A program made the translations under genes and the position numbers. The notes below the pieces were generated by a model. It worked only from the letters and a program-made list of their open reading frames with translations. It had not been told where the DNA came from and ran no database searches. From Bacillota bacterium (GTDB lineage: Bacteria; Bacillota; Limnochordia; Darwinibacteriales; Darwinibacteriaceae), in the NCBI GenBank assembly GCA_012518325.1, contig JAAYSR010000105.1, forward strand, positions 1 to 19,714: a DNA stretch of 19,714 bases, given 5' to 3'. This document shows, piece after piece, positions 7,870 through 14,063 of the stretch (positions within the stretch are counted from its first letter, which is position 1; each line of letters opens with the position of its first letter).

Positions 7870-8134
7870 GGGTTTTAGCCAGGTCGTGGACGATGTTTGC
7901 TCCTCTGGAGATGACTACGCCCGTAACCAGATAGTCCAGGACTATGTGGCGCACCGGGATTTCCAGTGTGCTGAGTACCCCAACGCCGGTTGCCCAGGCC
8001 AGGGCGACACCTAGAACTCCTGACAAAAACGGTAGATAGCGGGTATCAAGACTGGGAAGAACGGTCTTGATGGTGTTGGTTAAGACTTCGACTACAAAGG
8101 CGATTGCCAGTACTTTGCCCAGAAGCTGATCCAT
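7853..8134 (-). CDS. Small holin-like membrane protein of unknown function
   Basis: A 93-residue protein on the minus strand with three likely membrane segments, about residues 7-26, 33-56 and 64-78, and a short polar tail (RGANIVHDLAKTL). It reminds me of small phage holin-like or uncharacterised Bacillota membrane proteins, but I cannot name a family with confidence. Start ATG (8134-8132) has a strong AAAGGAGG ribosome site just upstream (complement of about 8142-8149), so the longer reading frame from 8170 is not used. The good ribosome site and coherent hydrophobic pattern argue that it is real and not a shadow; the opposite strand here is non-coding. It is the only minus-strand gene in the window. 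It converges on aspS with a 17-base overlap and diverges from the 6S RNA promoter. No lysis genes are nearby, so lysis is not supported. Confidence 0.78.
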   Translation of the reverse strand: MDQLLGKVLAIAFVVEVLTNTIKTVLPSLDTRYLPFLSGVLGVALAWATGVGVLSTLEIPVRHIVLDYLVTGVVISRGANIVHDLAKTLSLSS

Positions 8135-8214
8135 GCTCAAAACCTCCTTTTGTTTAAGATGTATGTACACCCATATCTCAGTAGAACCGGGAAAAATCGG
8201 TACAAGGAGGGGGC

Positions 8215-8243
8215 TTGAAACTGATTTAGGGGTGTGATATTAT
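8215..8243 (+). promoter_or_regulatory. Strong extended -10 promoter of the 6S RNA
   Basis: TTGAAA at 8215-8220, a 17-base spacer and TATTAT at 8238-8243, with TG at 8235-8236 giving an extended -10. Predicted transcription start is 8250-8251, directly at the 5' end of the folded RNA described next. Confidence 0.85.
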
Positions 8244-8249
8244 CTAGTT

Positions 8250-8471
8250 AGAAATTGATCCCCTGCTGTGCTCGCGATCAATCTGGCCTTGTTATGAGCC
8301 AACACCATAACACAGGGAACTTTAACTCGCATTAGCTAGAACGGGCCCCCTCCGAGGGGAGGTTCGAACTATTGCGGTGGGTACCCACCTGCCAACGCAG
8401 GTTCATTCGGGTCAGCACTAGCGGTATGGTGGGGGGTTGTTATCTTTACCCCGTCCAGGGGTATTTTTTTT
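8250..8471 (+). ncRNA. ssrS: Candidate 6S RNA
   Basis: No protein-coding frame explains this stretch, yet it has a strong promoter and a terminator and folds as 6S RNA should. A G-U-rich closing stem joins CCCCTGCTGTGCT (about 8260-8272) to the segment ending in GGTATGGTGGGGG (about 8423-8435). Beyond it, an unpaired bubble and an apical hairpin GAACGGGCCCC / GGGGAGGTTC (about 8340-8366) are visible. The palindrome GGTGGGTACCCACC (about 8377-8390), inside TGCG/CGCA, could be the local helix often found in the 3' side of the 6S bubble. The location between aspS and tcdA matches Bacillus subtilis bsrA (6S-1). 6S RNA binds the sigma-A RNA polymerase holoenzyme by mimicking an open promoter. The 3' end given includes the terminator; the mature RNA may end near 8440. 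A T-box was considered because of the GGTGGGTACC motif, but tcdA is not a known T-box target. Confidence 0.75.
8447..8471 (+). terminator. Terminator of the 6S RNA
   Basis: TACCCC (8447-8452) pairs with GGGGTA (8458-8463) around a 5-base loop and is followed by eight T (8464-8471). The T run directly abuts the GGAGG ribosome site of tcdA, so read-through would give a tcdA mRNA with its ribosome site just behind the hairpin. Confidence 0.82.
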
Positions 8472-8481
8472 GGAGGAAGCC

Positions 8482-9174
8482 ATGGAACATAGATTTTCCC
8501 GCACAGAGCTGGTTTTAGGAACTGACAACCTTGCCCGCCTGAAGAATAGAAGAATAGCAGTGATTGGCGTGGGCGGCGTGGGCGGATACACGGTTGAGGC
8601 CCTGGCTCGTTCAGGCATAGGCGCGCTGGTGCTGGTGGACGATGACGTGGTCAGCATCAGCAATCTCAATCGGCAGATTATTGCCTTGGAGTCAACCTTG
8701 GGAAGACCGAAGGTTGACGTGATGGCGGAAAGGATTAAGCAGATCAATCCGGAATGCAGGGTCGAGACCCATCAAGTGTATTATGGGCGGGATGTACATA
8801 AAGACATAATTACTCCGGATATTGATTTTGTGGCTGATGCCATCGACAGTGTGGGAGCCAAGGCGGATTTGATAGAATGCACCATGGCTATGCAGATTCC
8901 CATCATCTCATCCCTTGGCATGGGCAATAAGCTGGATCCGAGCAGGGTTAAAGTCACCGATATCTCCAAGACTCATACCTGCCCTCTGGCCCGGGCTGTA
9001 AGGCTGGCTTTGCGTAAACGGGGAATCAGTCAGGGTGTTCCTGTTGCTTTTTCTGATGAACCTACCGTTGGCAACAAGCTCGGCTCGGTGCCTGGCAGTA
9101 CATCCTTTGTTCCTCCGGCGGCAGGTCTTCTCATGGCCAGCTGGATTGTGAGGCAACTTAGCAGGGAGGCTTAG
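8482..9174 (+). CDS. tcdA: tRNA threonylcarbamoyladenosine dehydratase
   Basis: E1/ThiF-like ATP-dependent enzyme that cyclises t6A37 of ANN-decoding tRNAs to ct6A, improving decoding. The product is 230 residues, slightly shorter than the family's roughly 250-270. The nucleotide-binding Rossmann motif VIGVGGVGGYTVEAL spans residues 28-42. The E1 signature LVDDDVVSISNLNRQI is at 51-66 (NLNRQ is diagnostic), followed by D119 in VADAIDS and SSLGMGNKLDP at 143-153. Start ATG 8482 follows GGAGG at 8472-8476; a longer frame from 8437 would begin inside the RNA terminator region. Only one base separates its stop from rarA, so tcdA-rarA form an operon. Without a clear separate promoter, expression may depend on read-through from the 6S promoter. 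Confidence 0.95.
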   Translation: MEHRFSRTELVLGTDNLARLKNRRIAVIGVGGVGGYTVEALARSGIGALVLVDDDVVSISNLNRQIIALESTLGRPKVDVMAERIKQINPECRVETHQVYYGRDVHKDIITPDIDFVADAIDSVGAKADLIECTMAMQIPIISSLGMGNKLDPSRVKVTDISKTHTCPLARAVRLALRKRGISQGVPVAFSDEPTVGNKLGSVPGSTSFVPPAAGLLMASWIVRQLSREA

Positions 9175-9175
9175 T

Positions 9176-10486
9176 ATGGACCTATTTGATCAGAGCCCTT
9201 TGCGGCACGCGAACTCACCCTTGGCAGTGCGTATGCGCCCAGAATCCCTTGAGGAGTATGTGGGCCAGGAGCACATCTTAGGTGAAGGCAAGCTGTTGCG
9301 CCGGGCGATTGCCGAAGATGTCCTTCGCTCCATCATCCTCTACGGACCGCCGGGGGTAGGGAAGACCACCCTTGGCTATGTTATTTCCCAAACCACGAAG
9401 GCGTCTTTCGTCAATGTCAGCGCCACCACCACTGGTGCAACTGAGTTGAAAAGGCTGGCCGGAGAGGCTCGGGATCGCAGGGCGTTTCACGGTCAGAGGA
9501 CGATTCTGTTTGTCGATGAGATCCAGCGGCTGAACAAAGGCCAGCAGGATGTACTGCTGCCTGCGGTGGAGCAGGGTGACCTAGTTTTAATTGGGGCCAC
9601 CACCGAGAATCCCTTCTTTGAAGTAAACGCAGCCTTGCTGAGCCGTTCCCAAATCTATAAGCTGGAACCCCTGACTGCCCAGGACTTGTTGAGAATAGCG
9701 AGGAATGCCCTGGAAAGCCCCAGGGGCCTGGGGGAGATCAAGTGCACTGTAACAGATGATGCACTTGGACACCTGGCCCGCATTGCCAACGGAGATGCCC
9801 GTGTCATGCTCAACAATCTGGAGTTTGCGGTTATGACCGCCCTGCCCAATGCAGAGGGAGTGAGAGTGGTCGATCTGGCCGCAGCGGAGGAAGCTGCCCA
9901 AGCCCAGAGAGTCCGCTACGACAAAAGCGGAGACAACCATTATGATGTGATCTCCGCCTTCATTAAATCGCTGCGCGGCAGCGATCCCGACGCCGCCTTG
10001 TACTGGTATGCCCGCATGGTGTATGCCGGCGAAGATCCCCGCTTTATCGTGAGGCGCCTGTTGGTTCATGCAGCAGAAGACGTGGGCATGGCAGATCCTA
10101 ATGCCTTGCTGATGGCGCAGGCGGCAGGATTTGCCCTGGAATGGCTGGGCATGCCTGAGGCTCGAATACCTATTGCCCAGGCCATTATCTATATCGCAAC
10201 TGCGCCAAAGAGCAATTCGGTGATTACAGCTGTTGATGCAGCCTTGGCAACGGTGGAAAAAAGGGGAGCGGAACCTGTGCCGATCCATCTGCGGGATACC
10301 CACTACCCGGGGGCTGCCAAACTTGGTCACGGCAAAGGCTATAAATATCCCCACGATTATCCCCATCACTATGTGGCACAAAACTACTTGCCGGAGAATC
10401 TCCAGGATTTTCGGGTCTATTTTCCCTCCATACAGGGGCGGGAAAAGGTGATCAAGGAACGCTTAGAATACTTTCGCAAGCGCTGA
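9176..10486 (+). CDS. rarA: Replication-associated recombination protein A (MgsA/WRNIP1-type AAA+ ATPase)
   Basis: AAA+ ATPase acting at stalled replication forks, related to clamp-loader and RuvB ATPases. The 436-residue product has Walker A GPPGVGKTT (57-65), Walker B LFVDEIQRL (111-119), the sensor-1 region IGATTENPFFEVN (139-151) and a likely arginine finger in SRSQI (R157). The diagnostic C-terminal MgsA domain shows KSLRGSDPDAALYWYARM, EDPRFIVRRLLVHAAEDVG, HYPGAAKLGHGKGYKYPHD and VAQNYLP. ATG 9176 follows AGGGAGG (9163-9169), which lies inside the end of tcdA. The stop codon sits inside the 5' arm of a terminator. tcdA-rarA-iscR/cymR-iscS is the Bacillota order (yrvM-yrvN-cymR-yrvO in Bacillus). 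Confidence 0.96.
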   Translation: MDLFDQSPLRHANSPLAVRMRPESLEEYVGQEHILGEGKLLRRAIAEDVLRSIILYGPPGVGKTTLGYVISQTTKASFVNVSATTTGATELKRLAGEARDRRAFHGQRTILFVDEIQRLNKGQQDVLLPAVEQGDLVLIGATTENPFFEVNAALLSRSQIYKLEPLTAQDLLRIARNALESPRGLGEIKCTVTDDALGHLARIANGDARVMLNNLEFAVMTALPNAEGVRVVDLAAAEEAAQAQRVRYDKSGDNHYDVISAFIKSLRGSDPDAALYWYARMVYAGEDPRFIVRRLLVHAAEDVGMADPNALLMAQAAGFALEWLGMPEARIPIAQAIIYIATAPKSNSVITAVDAALATVEKRGAEPVPIHLRDTHYPGAAKLGHGKGYKYPHDYPHHYVAQNYLPENLQDFRVYFPSIQGREKVIKERLEYFRKR

Positions 10487-10517
10487 ATGTCAAAGCTTTT
10501 GACTGTCAGCGCTTTTT
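10478..10517 (+). terminator. Intrinsic terminator overlapping the rarA stop
   Basis: AAGCGCTGA (10478-10486, ending in the rarA stop codon) pairs with TCAGCGCTT (10506-10514). An inner stem GTCAAA/TTTGAC caps the hairpin, and a T tract ends at 10517. The stem includes the last codons of rarA. Confidence 0.83.
10484..10513 (+). repeat. Duplicated palindromic element, copy 1
   Basis: This 30-base segment inside the rarA terminator shares TGAATGTCAAAGC exactly with copy 2 at 10563. The similarity continues through TTGAC, GTCA and GCT with small indels, so the match extends over about 28-30 bases. Confidence 0.65.
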
Positions 10518-10532
10518 GCATATCTTAGAGTC

Positions 10533-10552
10533 CACATCTAACTTGAGATGTG
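10533..10552. repeat. Inverted repeat between rarA and iscR
   Basis: CACATCT (10533-10539) and AGATGTG (10546-10552) form a perfect 7-base-pair dyad with a 6-base spacer. No T tract follows directly, so an operator or weak RNA hairpin is more likely than a terminator. Confidence 0.5.
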
Positions 10553-10562
10553 TGCCTTCTTT

Positions 10563-10590
10563 TGAATGTCAAAGCGTTGACAGTCAAGCT
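10563..10590 (+). repeat. Duplicated palindromic element, copy 2, over the iscR -35
   Basis: Second copy of the element at 10484. It contains the dyad TGTCAA-N4-TTGACA (10567-10582), whose right arm is the -35 box of the iscR promoter, so a protein bound here would affect that promoter. Confidence 0.65.
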
Positions 10591-10606
10591 GGAGGTGTGC
10601 TATCAT
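10577..10606 (+). promoter_or_regulatory. iscR operon promoter with extended -10
   Basis: TTGACA at 10577-10582, an 18-base spacer and TATCAT at 10601-10606, with TG at 10598-10599 forming an extended -10. Transcription should start near 10612, giving a leader of about 49 bases. Confidence 0.8.
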
Positions 10607-10618
10607 AAATTTGAATTC

Positions 10619-10643
10619 AATTCCTACCTATTTAGTGGGAAAT
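10619..10643. promoter_or_regulatory. Putative IscR-type operator
   Basis: A 25-base imperfect dyad centred on 10631: left arm ATTCCTAC, right arm GTGGGAAAT. Its layout (A/T ends, CC/GG inner blocks, A/T-rich middle) resembles Rrf2-family IscR boxes. It lies about +7 to +31 from the predicted transcription start, a position suited to autorepression. A separate perfect palindrome TTGAATTCAA (10611-10620) sits over the start point. Confidence 0.55.
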
Positions 10644-10660
10644 GAGTTGGAGGGAAGTCA

Positions 10661-11098
10661 ATGAGAGTATCCACCAGGGGTGAATACGGGGTGCGGGCCA
10701 TGTTCGACCTGGCTGTGAACTTTGGCCAGGGGCCAATAGCCCTGAAGACCATCGCTGAACGCCAGATGGTCTCTGAGAGCTACTTGGAACAGCTGATGGC
10801 CGAGTTGAGAAAGGCAGGCCTAGTGCACAGCAAACGGGGGGCCCAGGGAGGTTACGAGCTTGCTGACAAGCCGGCCAATGTCTCAATTGGAGAGATCATC
10901 CGCGTCTTGGAAGGGCCGATTACCCCTGTCGACTGCCTGGATACAGAGACAGAAAGGGGTCCCTACTGCGGGACGCCTGAGCGCTGCGTACTGCGCAATT
11001 TCTGGAAAGAATTGCAGGACAGTATGACAAAGGTGCTCGATAATACGACATTAGAAGATTTGAGGCAGGATGCCTGCAGACTCGAGGTGGCAGAATAA
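10661..11098 (+). CDS. iscR: Rrf2-family regulator, IscR-like
   Basis: DNA-binding regulator of iron-sulfur cluster genes, 145 residues. The N-terminal winged helix begins MRVSTRGEYGVRAM and includes the recognition-helix region ISE-like VSESYLEQLMAELRKAGLV (37-55) and wing KRGAQGGYEL (58-67). Three cysteines at 92, 103 and 109 match the spacing expected for 2Fe-2S ligation in IscR-type proteins. CymR, the cysteine-metabolism regulator at this locus in Bacillus, lacks that cluster site, so IscR is the better name here. ATG 10661 follows GGAGGGAAG. The gene starts an operon with iscS (2-base gap) and iscU. A dyad over the promoter region suggests autoregulation. Confidence 0.9.
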   Translation: MRVSTRGEYGVRAMFDLAVNFGQGPIALKTIAERQMVSESYLEQLMAELRKAGLVHSKRGAQGGYELADKPANVSIGEIIRVLEGPITPVDCLDTETERGPYCGTPERCVLRNFWKELQDSMTKVLDNTTLEDLRQDACRLEVAE

Positions 11099-11100
11099 CG

Positions 11101-12258
11101 ATGAATCAAATTTACATGGATCATGCTGCAACTACTCCAGTGAGGCCAGAAGTTTTGGAAGCGATGCTGCCCTTTTTTGGCTCGGAGTACGGAAACCCGT
11201 CCAGTGTCTATGGCTGGGGGCGCAGGGCCCGGCAAGCGCTGGACCAAGCCCGTGACAAGGTTAGTGAGATTTTGGGTGCAGAGGCAAGTGAAATTATCTT
11301 TACTTCGGGAGGTTCCGAAGGGGCAAACCTGGCCATCAAAGGTGCTGCCTGGGCTTATCAGAAGAAGGGCAGGCATATTGTCACAAGTGCTGTCGAGCAC
11401 CATGCTGTTTTGGACTCTGTACTGTGGCTGAAAAAGCAAGGCTTTGAGGTAACCATTGTGCCCGTGGACGAAGAAGGTATGGTGAGTCCTGCTGAGGTAG
11501 AAAAGGCGCTGCGGCCAGATACAACTTTGGTTACCATAATGCATGCGAACAATGAAGTAGGAACTATCCAGCCCATCAGGGAGATCAGCGAGATTGTGCG
11601 CAATCACGGCGCCCTGTTCCATACAGATGCAGTGCAGACCGCAGGAGTGCTGGATATTGATGTAAAAGAGCTGGGGGTTGACATGCTGTCCCTTTCAGCC
11701 CACAAGCTCTATGGTCCAAAAGGTGTTGGAGCACTTTATGTGCGCAAAGGAGTCCGCCTGGATCCCTTGATTCATGGAGGGGCGCAGGAGAAGCGCCGCC
11801 GGGCAGGCACTGAAAATACAGCCGGCATTGTGGGTCTGGCAAAAGCTCTTGAATTAGCCCATGTAGACAGGGAAGAGGAGAACGCCCGCCTGATTAGGCT
11901 CAGGGACCGTTTGCTGGAAGGTCTGCAGAAAATTCCCCATACCAAGGTTAACGGCAGTTTAGTGCAGCGGCTCCCGAACAACGTCAACGTATGCTTTCAG
12001 TACATTGAGGGTGAGTCCATGCTGCTTAACCTGGACCTGCGGGGCATAGCCGCCTCCAGCGGTTCCGCATGCACTTCGGGTTCCCTTGATCCGTCCCACG
12101 TGCTTCTGGCTATGGGCTTGAGTCATGAAATCGCCCACGGTTCGCTCCGGCTTACCCTTGGGCGAGACAACACGGAGTCAGACATAGATTTTGTGCTGCA
12201 GGAAATACCCGTCATCGTAGAGCGTCTGCGCGCTATGTCGCCGCTCTATCAAAGATAG
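11101..12258 (+). CDS. iscS: Cysteine desulfurase
   Basis: PLP enzyme that takes sulfur from L-cysteine as a persulfide and delivers it to IscU and tRNA thiolation enzymes. It has 385 residues, normal for group I NifS/IscS proteins. It begins IYMDHAATTPVRPEV. Other markers are SGGSEGANLA (69-78), SAVEHHAV with the PLP-stacking His100, HANNEVGT (148-155), Schiff-base Lys202 in SAHKLYGPKG, GTENT (236-240) and the catalytic-loop Cys324 in SSGSACTSG. ATG 11101 lies 2 bases after iscR, with GAGGTGG upstream. The adjacent scaffold gene points to iron-sulfur assembly; mnmA, often the neighbour in Bacillota, is absent from this window. Confidence 0.97.
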   Translation: MNQIYMDHAATTPVRPEVLEAMLPFFGSEYGNPSSVYGWGRRARQALDQARDKVSEILGAEASEIIFTSGGSEGANLAIKGAAWAYQKKGRHIVTSAVEHHAVLDSVLWLKKQGFEVTIVPVDEEGMVSPAEVEKALRPDTTLVTIMHANNEVGTIQPIREISEIVRNHGALFHTDAVQTAGVLDIDVKELGVDMLSLSAHKLYGPKGVGALYVRKGVRLDPLIHGGAQEKRRRAGTENTAGIVGLAKALELAHVDREEENARLIRLRDRLLEGLQKIPHTKVNGSLVQRLPNNVNVCFQYIEGESMLLNLDLRGIAASSGSACTSGSLDPSHVLLAMGLSHEIAHGSLRLTLGRDNTESDIDFVLQEIPVIVERLRAMSPLYQR

Positions 12259-12269
12259 GAGGTAACAAA

Positions 12270-12653
12270 GTGTATTCAGATAAAGTAATGGATCATTTTA
12301 CCAACCCGCGCAATGTGGGAGAAATCCCTGACGCCAACGGCATAGGCGAGGTGGGCAATGCCCGCTGCGGCGATATCATGAAGCTGTGGATCAAGGTAGA
12401 AAATGATGTAATCACTGATATAAAGTTCAAAACCTTTGGCTGCGGCGCAGCAATCGCCACTTCCAGCGTGATCACTGAAATGGCCATTGGCAAGACAATC
12501 GATGAGGCAGAGCAGATCACAAATAAGCAGGTTGCTGAAGAACTGCACGGTCTTCCTGCCGTGAAGATGCACTGTTCTAATCTTGCCGCAGAGGCTTTGG
12601 TTGCCGCAATCGAAGACTATCGCAAGAATGCGGCCGCCGGCTCAGCCTCCTAG
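12270..12653 (+). CDS. iscU: Iron-sulfur cluster scaffold protein, IscU/NifU N-terminal type
   Basis: Scaffold on which IscS-derived sulfur and iron form a cluster before transfer to target proteins. It has 127 residues. The three cluster cysteines and the conserved aspartate are visible: C33 and D35 in NARCGD, C58 in TFGCGAAIA and C102 in KMHCSNLA. MYSDKVMDHFTNPRNVGEI is a typical N-terminus. The start is GTG 12270 with a strong AGGAGGT site 6 bases upstream (12257-12263), which overlaps the iscS stop. LPAVKMHCS corresponds to the chaperone-binding LPPVK motif of IscU. A SufU assignment is disfavoured because the SufU-type insertion is absent. The operon ends at a terminator 7 bases on. Confidence 0.95.
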   Translation: MYSDKVMDHFTNPRNVGEIPDANGIGEVGNARCGDIMKLWIKVENDVITDIKFKTFGCGAAIATSSVITEMAIGKTIDEAEQITNKQVAEELHGLPAVKMHCSNLAAEALVAAIEDYRKNAAAGSAS

Positions 12654-12659
12654 AGATGT

Positions 12660-12691
12660 ATCACCGGGCTTTATGCTCGGTGATTTTTTTT
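12660..12691 (+). terminator. Terminator of the isc operon
   Basis: ATCACCG (12660-12666) pairs with CGGTGAT (12678-12684) around a short loop, followed by a T tract to 12691. Confidence 0.88.
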
Positions 12692-12740
12692 GCCTTAACT
12701 GGAGAAACTAAAGCCTAGAAAACAAAACGAGGTGATTGAG

Positions 12741-12914
12741 TTGGCCAGTGGCAGGAACATGATGATAATGGGTTTGGTAGGCGTGGCCCTTGGCATTTAT
12801 ATCGGGAACAGCATGAAAACAGGGTACGTGTCCAAGCAGGTCCGGAGCACAGGGAGAACTTTGGCGAGGAAGGCCCGGGGACAGATGGAACAGCTTAACA
12901 ACTGGATGGACTGA
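12741..12914 (+). CDS. Small single-pass membrane protein, unknown function
   Basis: A 57-residue protein with one hydrophobic helix at about residues 7-23 (MMIMGLVGVALGIYIGN) and a basic, probably cytoplasmic C-terminal half (SKQVRSTGRTLARKARGQ). I do not recognise a named family; the plan resembles YtxH-like or other small Bacillota membrane proteins. The start is TTG 12741, preceded by GAGGTG with 6-base spacing; GTG 12732 lies inside that ribosome site. It sits 5 bases before the AI-2E family transporter gene, so the two are probably co-translated and may work together. No clear promoter was found between the isc terminator and this gene. Confidence 0.75.
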   Translation: MASGRNMMIMGLVGVALGIYIGNSMKTGYVSKQVRSTGRTLARKARGQMEQLNNWMD

Positions 12915-12919
12915 GCAAG

Positions 12920-13936
12920 GTGTCGAAGCGGATCTGGTGGGGACTAATCCTCCTTGGAACTCTTGCCTTTCTTTATCGGGTCAGGACTGTACTGACCCCT
13001 TTCTTATTTGCAGTGCTAATTGCCTACATCCTCTATCCTCTGGTAGTGGCTGTGGAAAAAAGGGGCGCCTCAAGGGTTGTGGCGATCCTTGTGGTCTATG
13101 CCATCCTGGCAGTGCTGACCGGTGTGTCCTTTTGGCTGGTCATGCCCAGTTTCTTTAGGGACTTGGAGGAGATTGCCCGGAAACTGCCGGAACAGGCATC
13201 GCAGCTGGGAGACCTGGGCCAGGATGCATTGGGCTTCCTGAGGCGCATCCAGCTCCCGGCAACGATCCGGGATGCTTTGACCATTGTCATGGAACGGATT
13301 CAGGCAGCCACCGAGGCTTTAGCCGGCAGGCTGCTGCAGGTGCTGATGACTGCTTTCACCCATATCGCTTCCTTGCTGATCTCGCCTATTTTCGCTTTTT
13401 ATATGCTCCGAGACCATAAGGCGATGCGGGAAAACGTCCTGCGGTACATTCCTGCCGCACAACGGGGGGACGCACTTTACATTCTTCAGGAAATCAACGC
13501 TGCCCTGAATGGATTTCTCCGCGGCCAGCTCCTGGTATGCCTGTTTGTGGGCTTGTTCACTTACGGCGGACTGTATCTTTTGGGAATTCCCTATGCTCTT
13601 TTCATCGGATTCATTGCCGGCCTCTTTGACATTATCCCCTACTTCGGCCCTGTCCTGGGCTTTCTTCCCGCGGCCGCCCTTGCCCTGGCTAAATCTCCTT
13701 TGACCGTGTTCTGGGTTTTGGTCTTGTTTGTGGCTGCCAATCAGATTGAAAATGCAATCATCTCCCCAAAGCTGATCGGTGACCGTGTAGGTTTGCACCC
13801 CCTGGTTGTAATCTTCGCCGTCTTCGTTGGGGCAGACCTCATGGGTATCTTAGGCATGCTCCTGGCCATCCCCGTTGCTGCGATTATCCGAGTGCTGCTT
13901 GCCTTCTTTTTCTTGCGCAGGCCCTATGCCCAGTGA
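12920..13936 (+). CDS. AI-2E/PerM family membrane transporter
   Basis: A 338-residue polytopic membrane protein of the AI-2E exporter-like family, equivalent in position to Bacillus YrrI upstream of alaS. Hydrophobic segments lie at about residues 5-22, 23-45 and 55-80, followed by an amphipathic, probably soluble stretch (about 85-135) and then several C-terminal helices. Family features are the duplicated helices near the N-terminus, NGFLRGQLLVCLFVGLFTYGGLYLLGIPYA, GLFDIIPYFGPVLGFLPAA, ENAIISPKLIGDRVGLHPLVVI and a final hydrophobic segment. Members include Na+/H+ antiporter-like proteins and quorum-signal exporters; the substrate here cannot be inferred. The start is GTG 12920 behind a weak GAGCAAGG. 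Translation is probably coupled to the small upstream gene. Confidence 0.92.
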   Translation: MSKRIWWGLILLGTLAFLYRVRTVLTPFLFAVLIAYILYPLVVAVEKRGASRVVAILVVYAILAVLTGVSFWLVMPSFFRDLEEIARKLPEQASQLGDLGQDALGFLRRIQLPATIRDALTIVMERIQAATEALAGRLLQVLMTAFTHIASLLISPIFAFYMLRDHKAMRENVLRYIPAAQRGDALYILQEINAALNGFLRGQLLVCLFVGLFTYGGLYLLGIPYALFIGFIAGLFDIIPYFGPVLGFLPAAALALAKSPLTVFWVLVLFVAANQIENAIISPKLIGDRVGLHPLVVIFAVFVGADLMGILGMLLAIPVAAIIRVLLAFFFLRRPYAQ

Positions 13937-13937
13937 T

Positions 13938-13965
13938 GTCCGCATCAGCCCAGGTCCGCATCAGC
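13938..13965 (+). repeat. 12-base tandem direct repeat upstream of alaS promoter
   Basis: GTCCGCATCAGC occurs at 13938-13949 and again at 13954-13965, a 16-base period, ending 6 bases before the alaS -35 box. The spacing of about 1.5 helical turns and the position suggest a regulator site, but no binding protein can be named. Confidence 0.5.
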
Positions 13966-13971
13966 TGTGAG

Positions 13972-14000
13972 TTGACAAGGTAGTAGCAGTTCGGTAATAT
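13972..14000 (+). promoter_or_regulatory. Sigma-A promoter of alaS
   Basis: TTGACA at 13972-13977, a 17-base spacer and TAATAT at 13995-14000. Transcription should start near 14007, leaving a leader of about 57 bases, far too short for a T-box. Confidence 0.85.
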
Positions 14001-14037
14001 TGAGATAATTAAGGAAAGCTTTGCCTTACGCAGAAAT

Positions 14038-14063
14038 GGGGGGAACCGCAGAAGCGGTACGCT
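14038..14063 (+). promoter_or_regulatory. alaS ribosome site with intervening hairpin
   Basis: GGGGGGA (14038-14044) is the only strong ribosome site but ends 19 bases before ATG 14064. A perfect hairpin, ACCGC-AGAA-GCGGT (14045-14058), fills the gap. Folding it leaves 5 bases between stem and start codon, a normal spacing. Confidence 0.6.

Noticed and set aside
8377..8390. GGTGGGTACCCACC looked like a T-box antiterminator element
   Set aside because: No specifier stem or T-box terminator arrangement, and the next gene is tcdA; 6S RNA explains the whole region better.
8402..8424. Possible tcdA promoter TTCATT-N17-TATGGT inside the 6S RNA
   Set aside because: Both boxes are poor and the bases are explained by 6S RNA structure; kept only as a weak alternative.
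9587..10381. 264-residue minus-strand frame inside rarA
   Set aside because: Shadow frame with unusual Cys/His/Gly composition; rarA is fully intact on the other strand.
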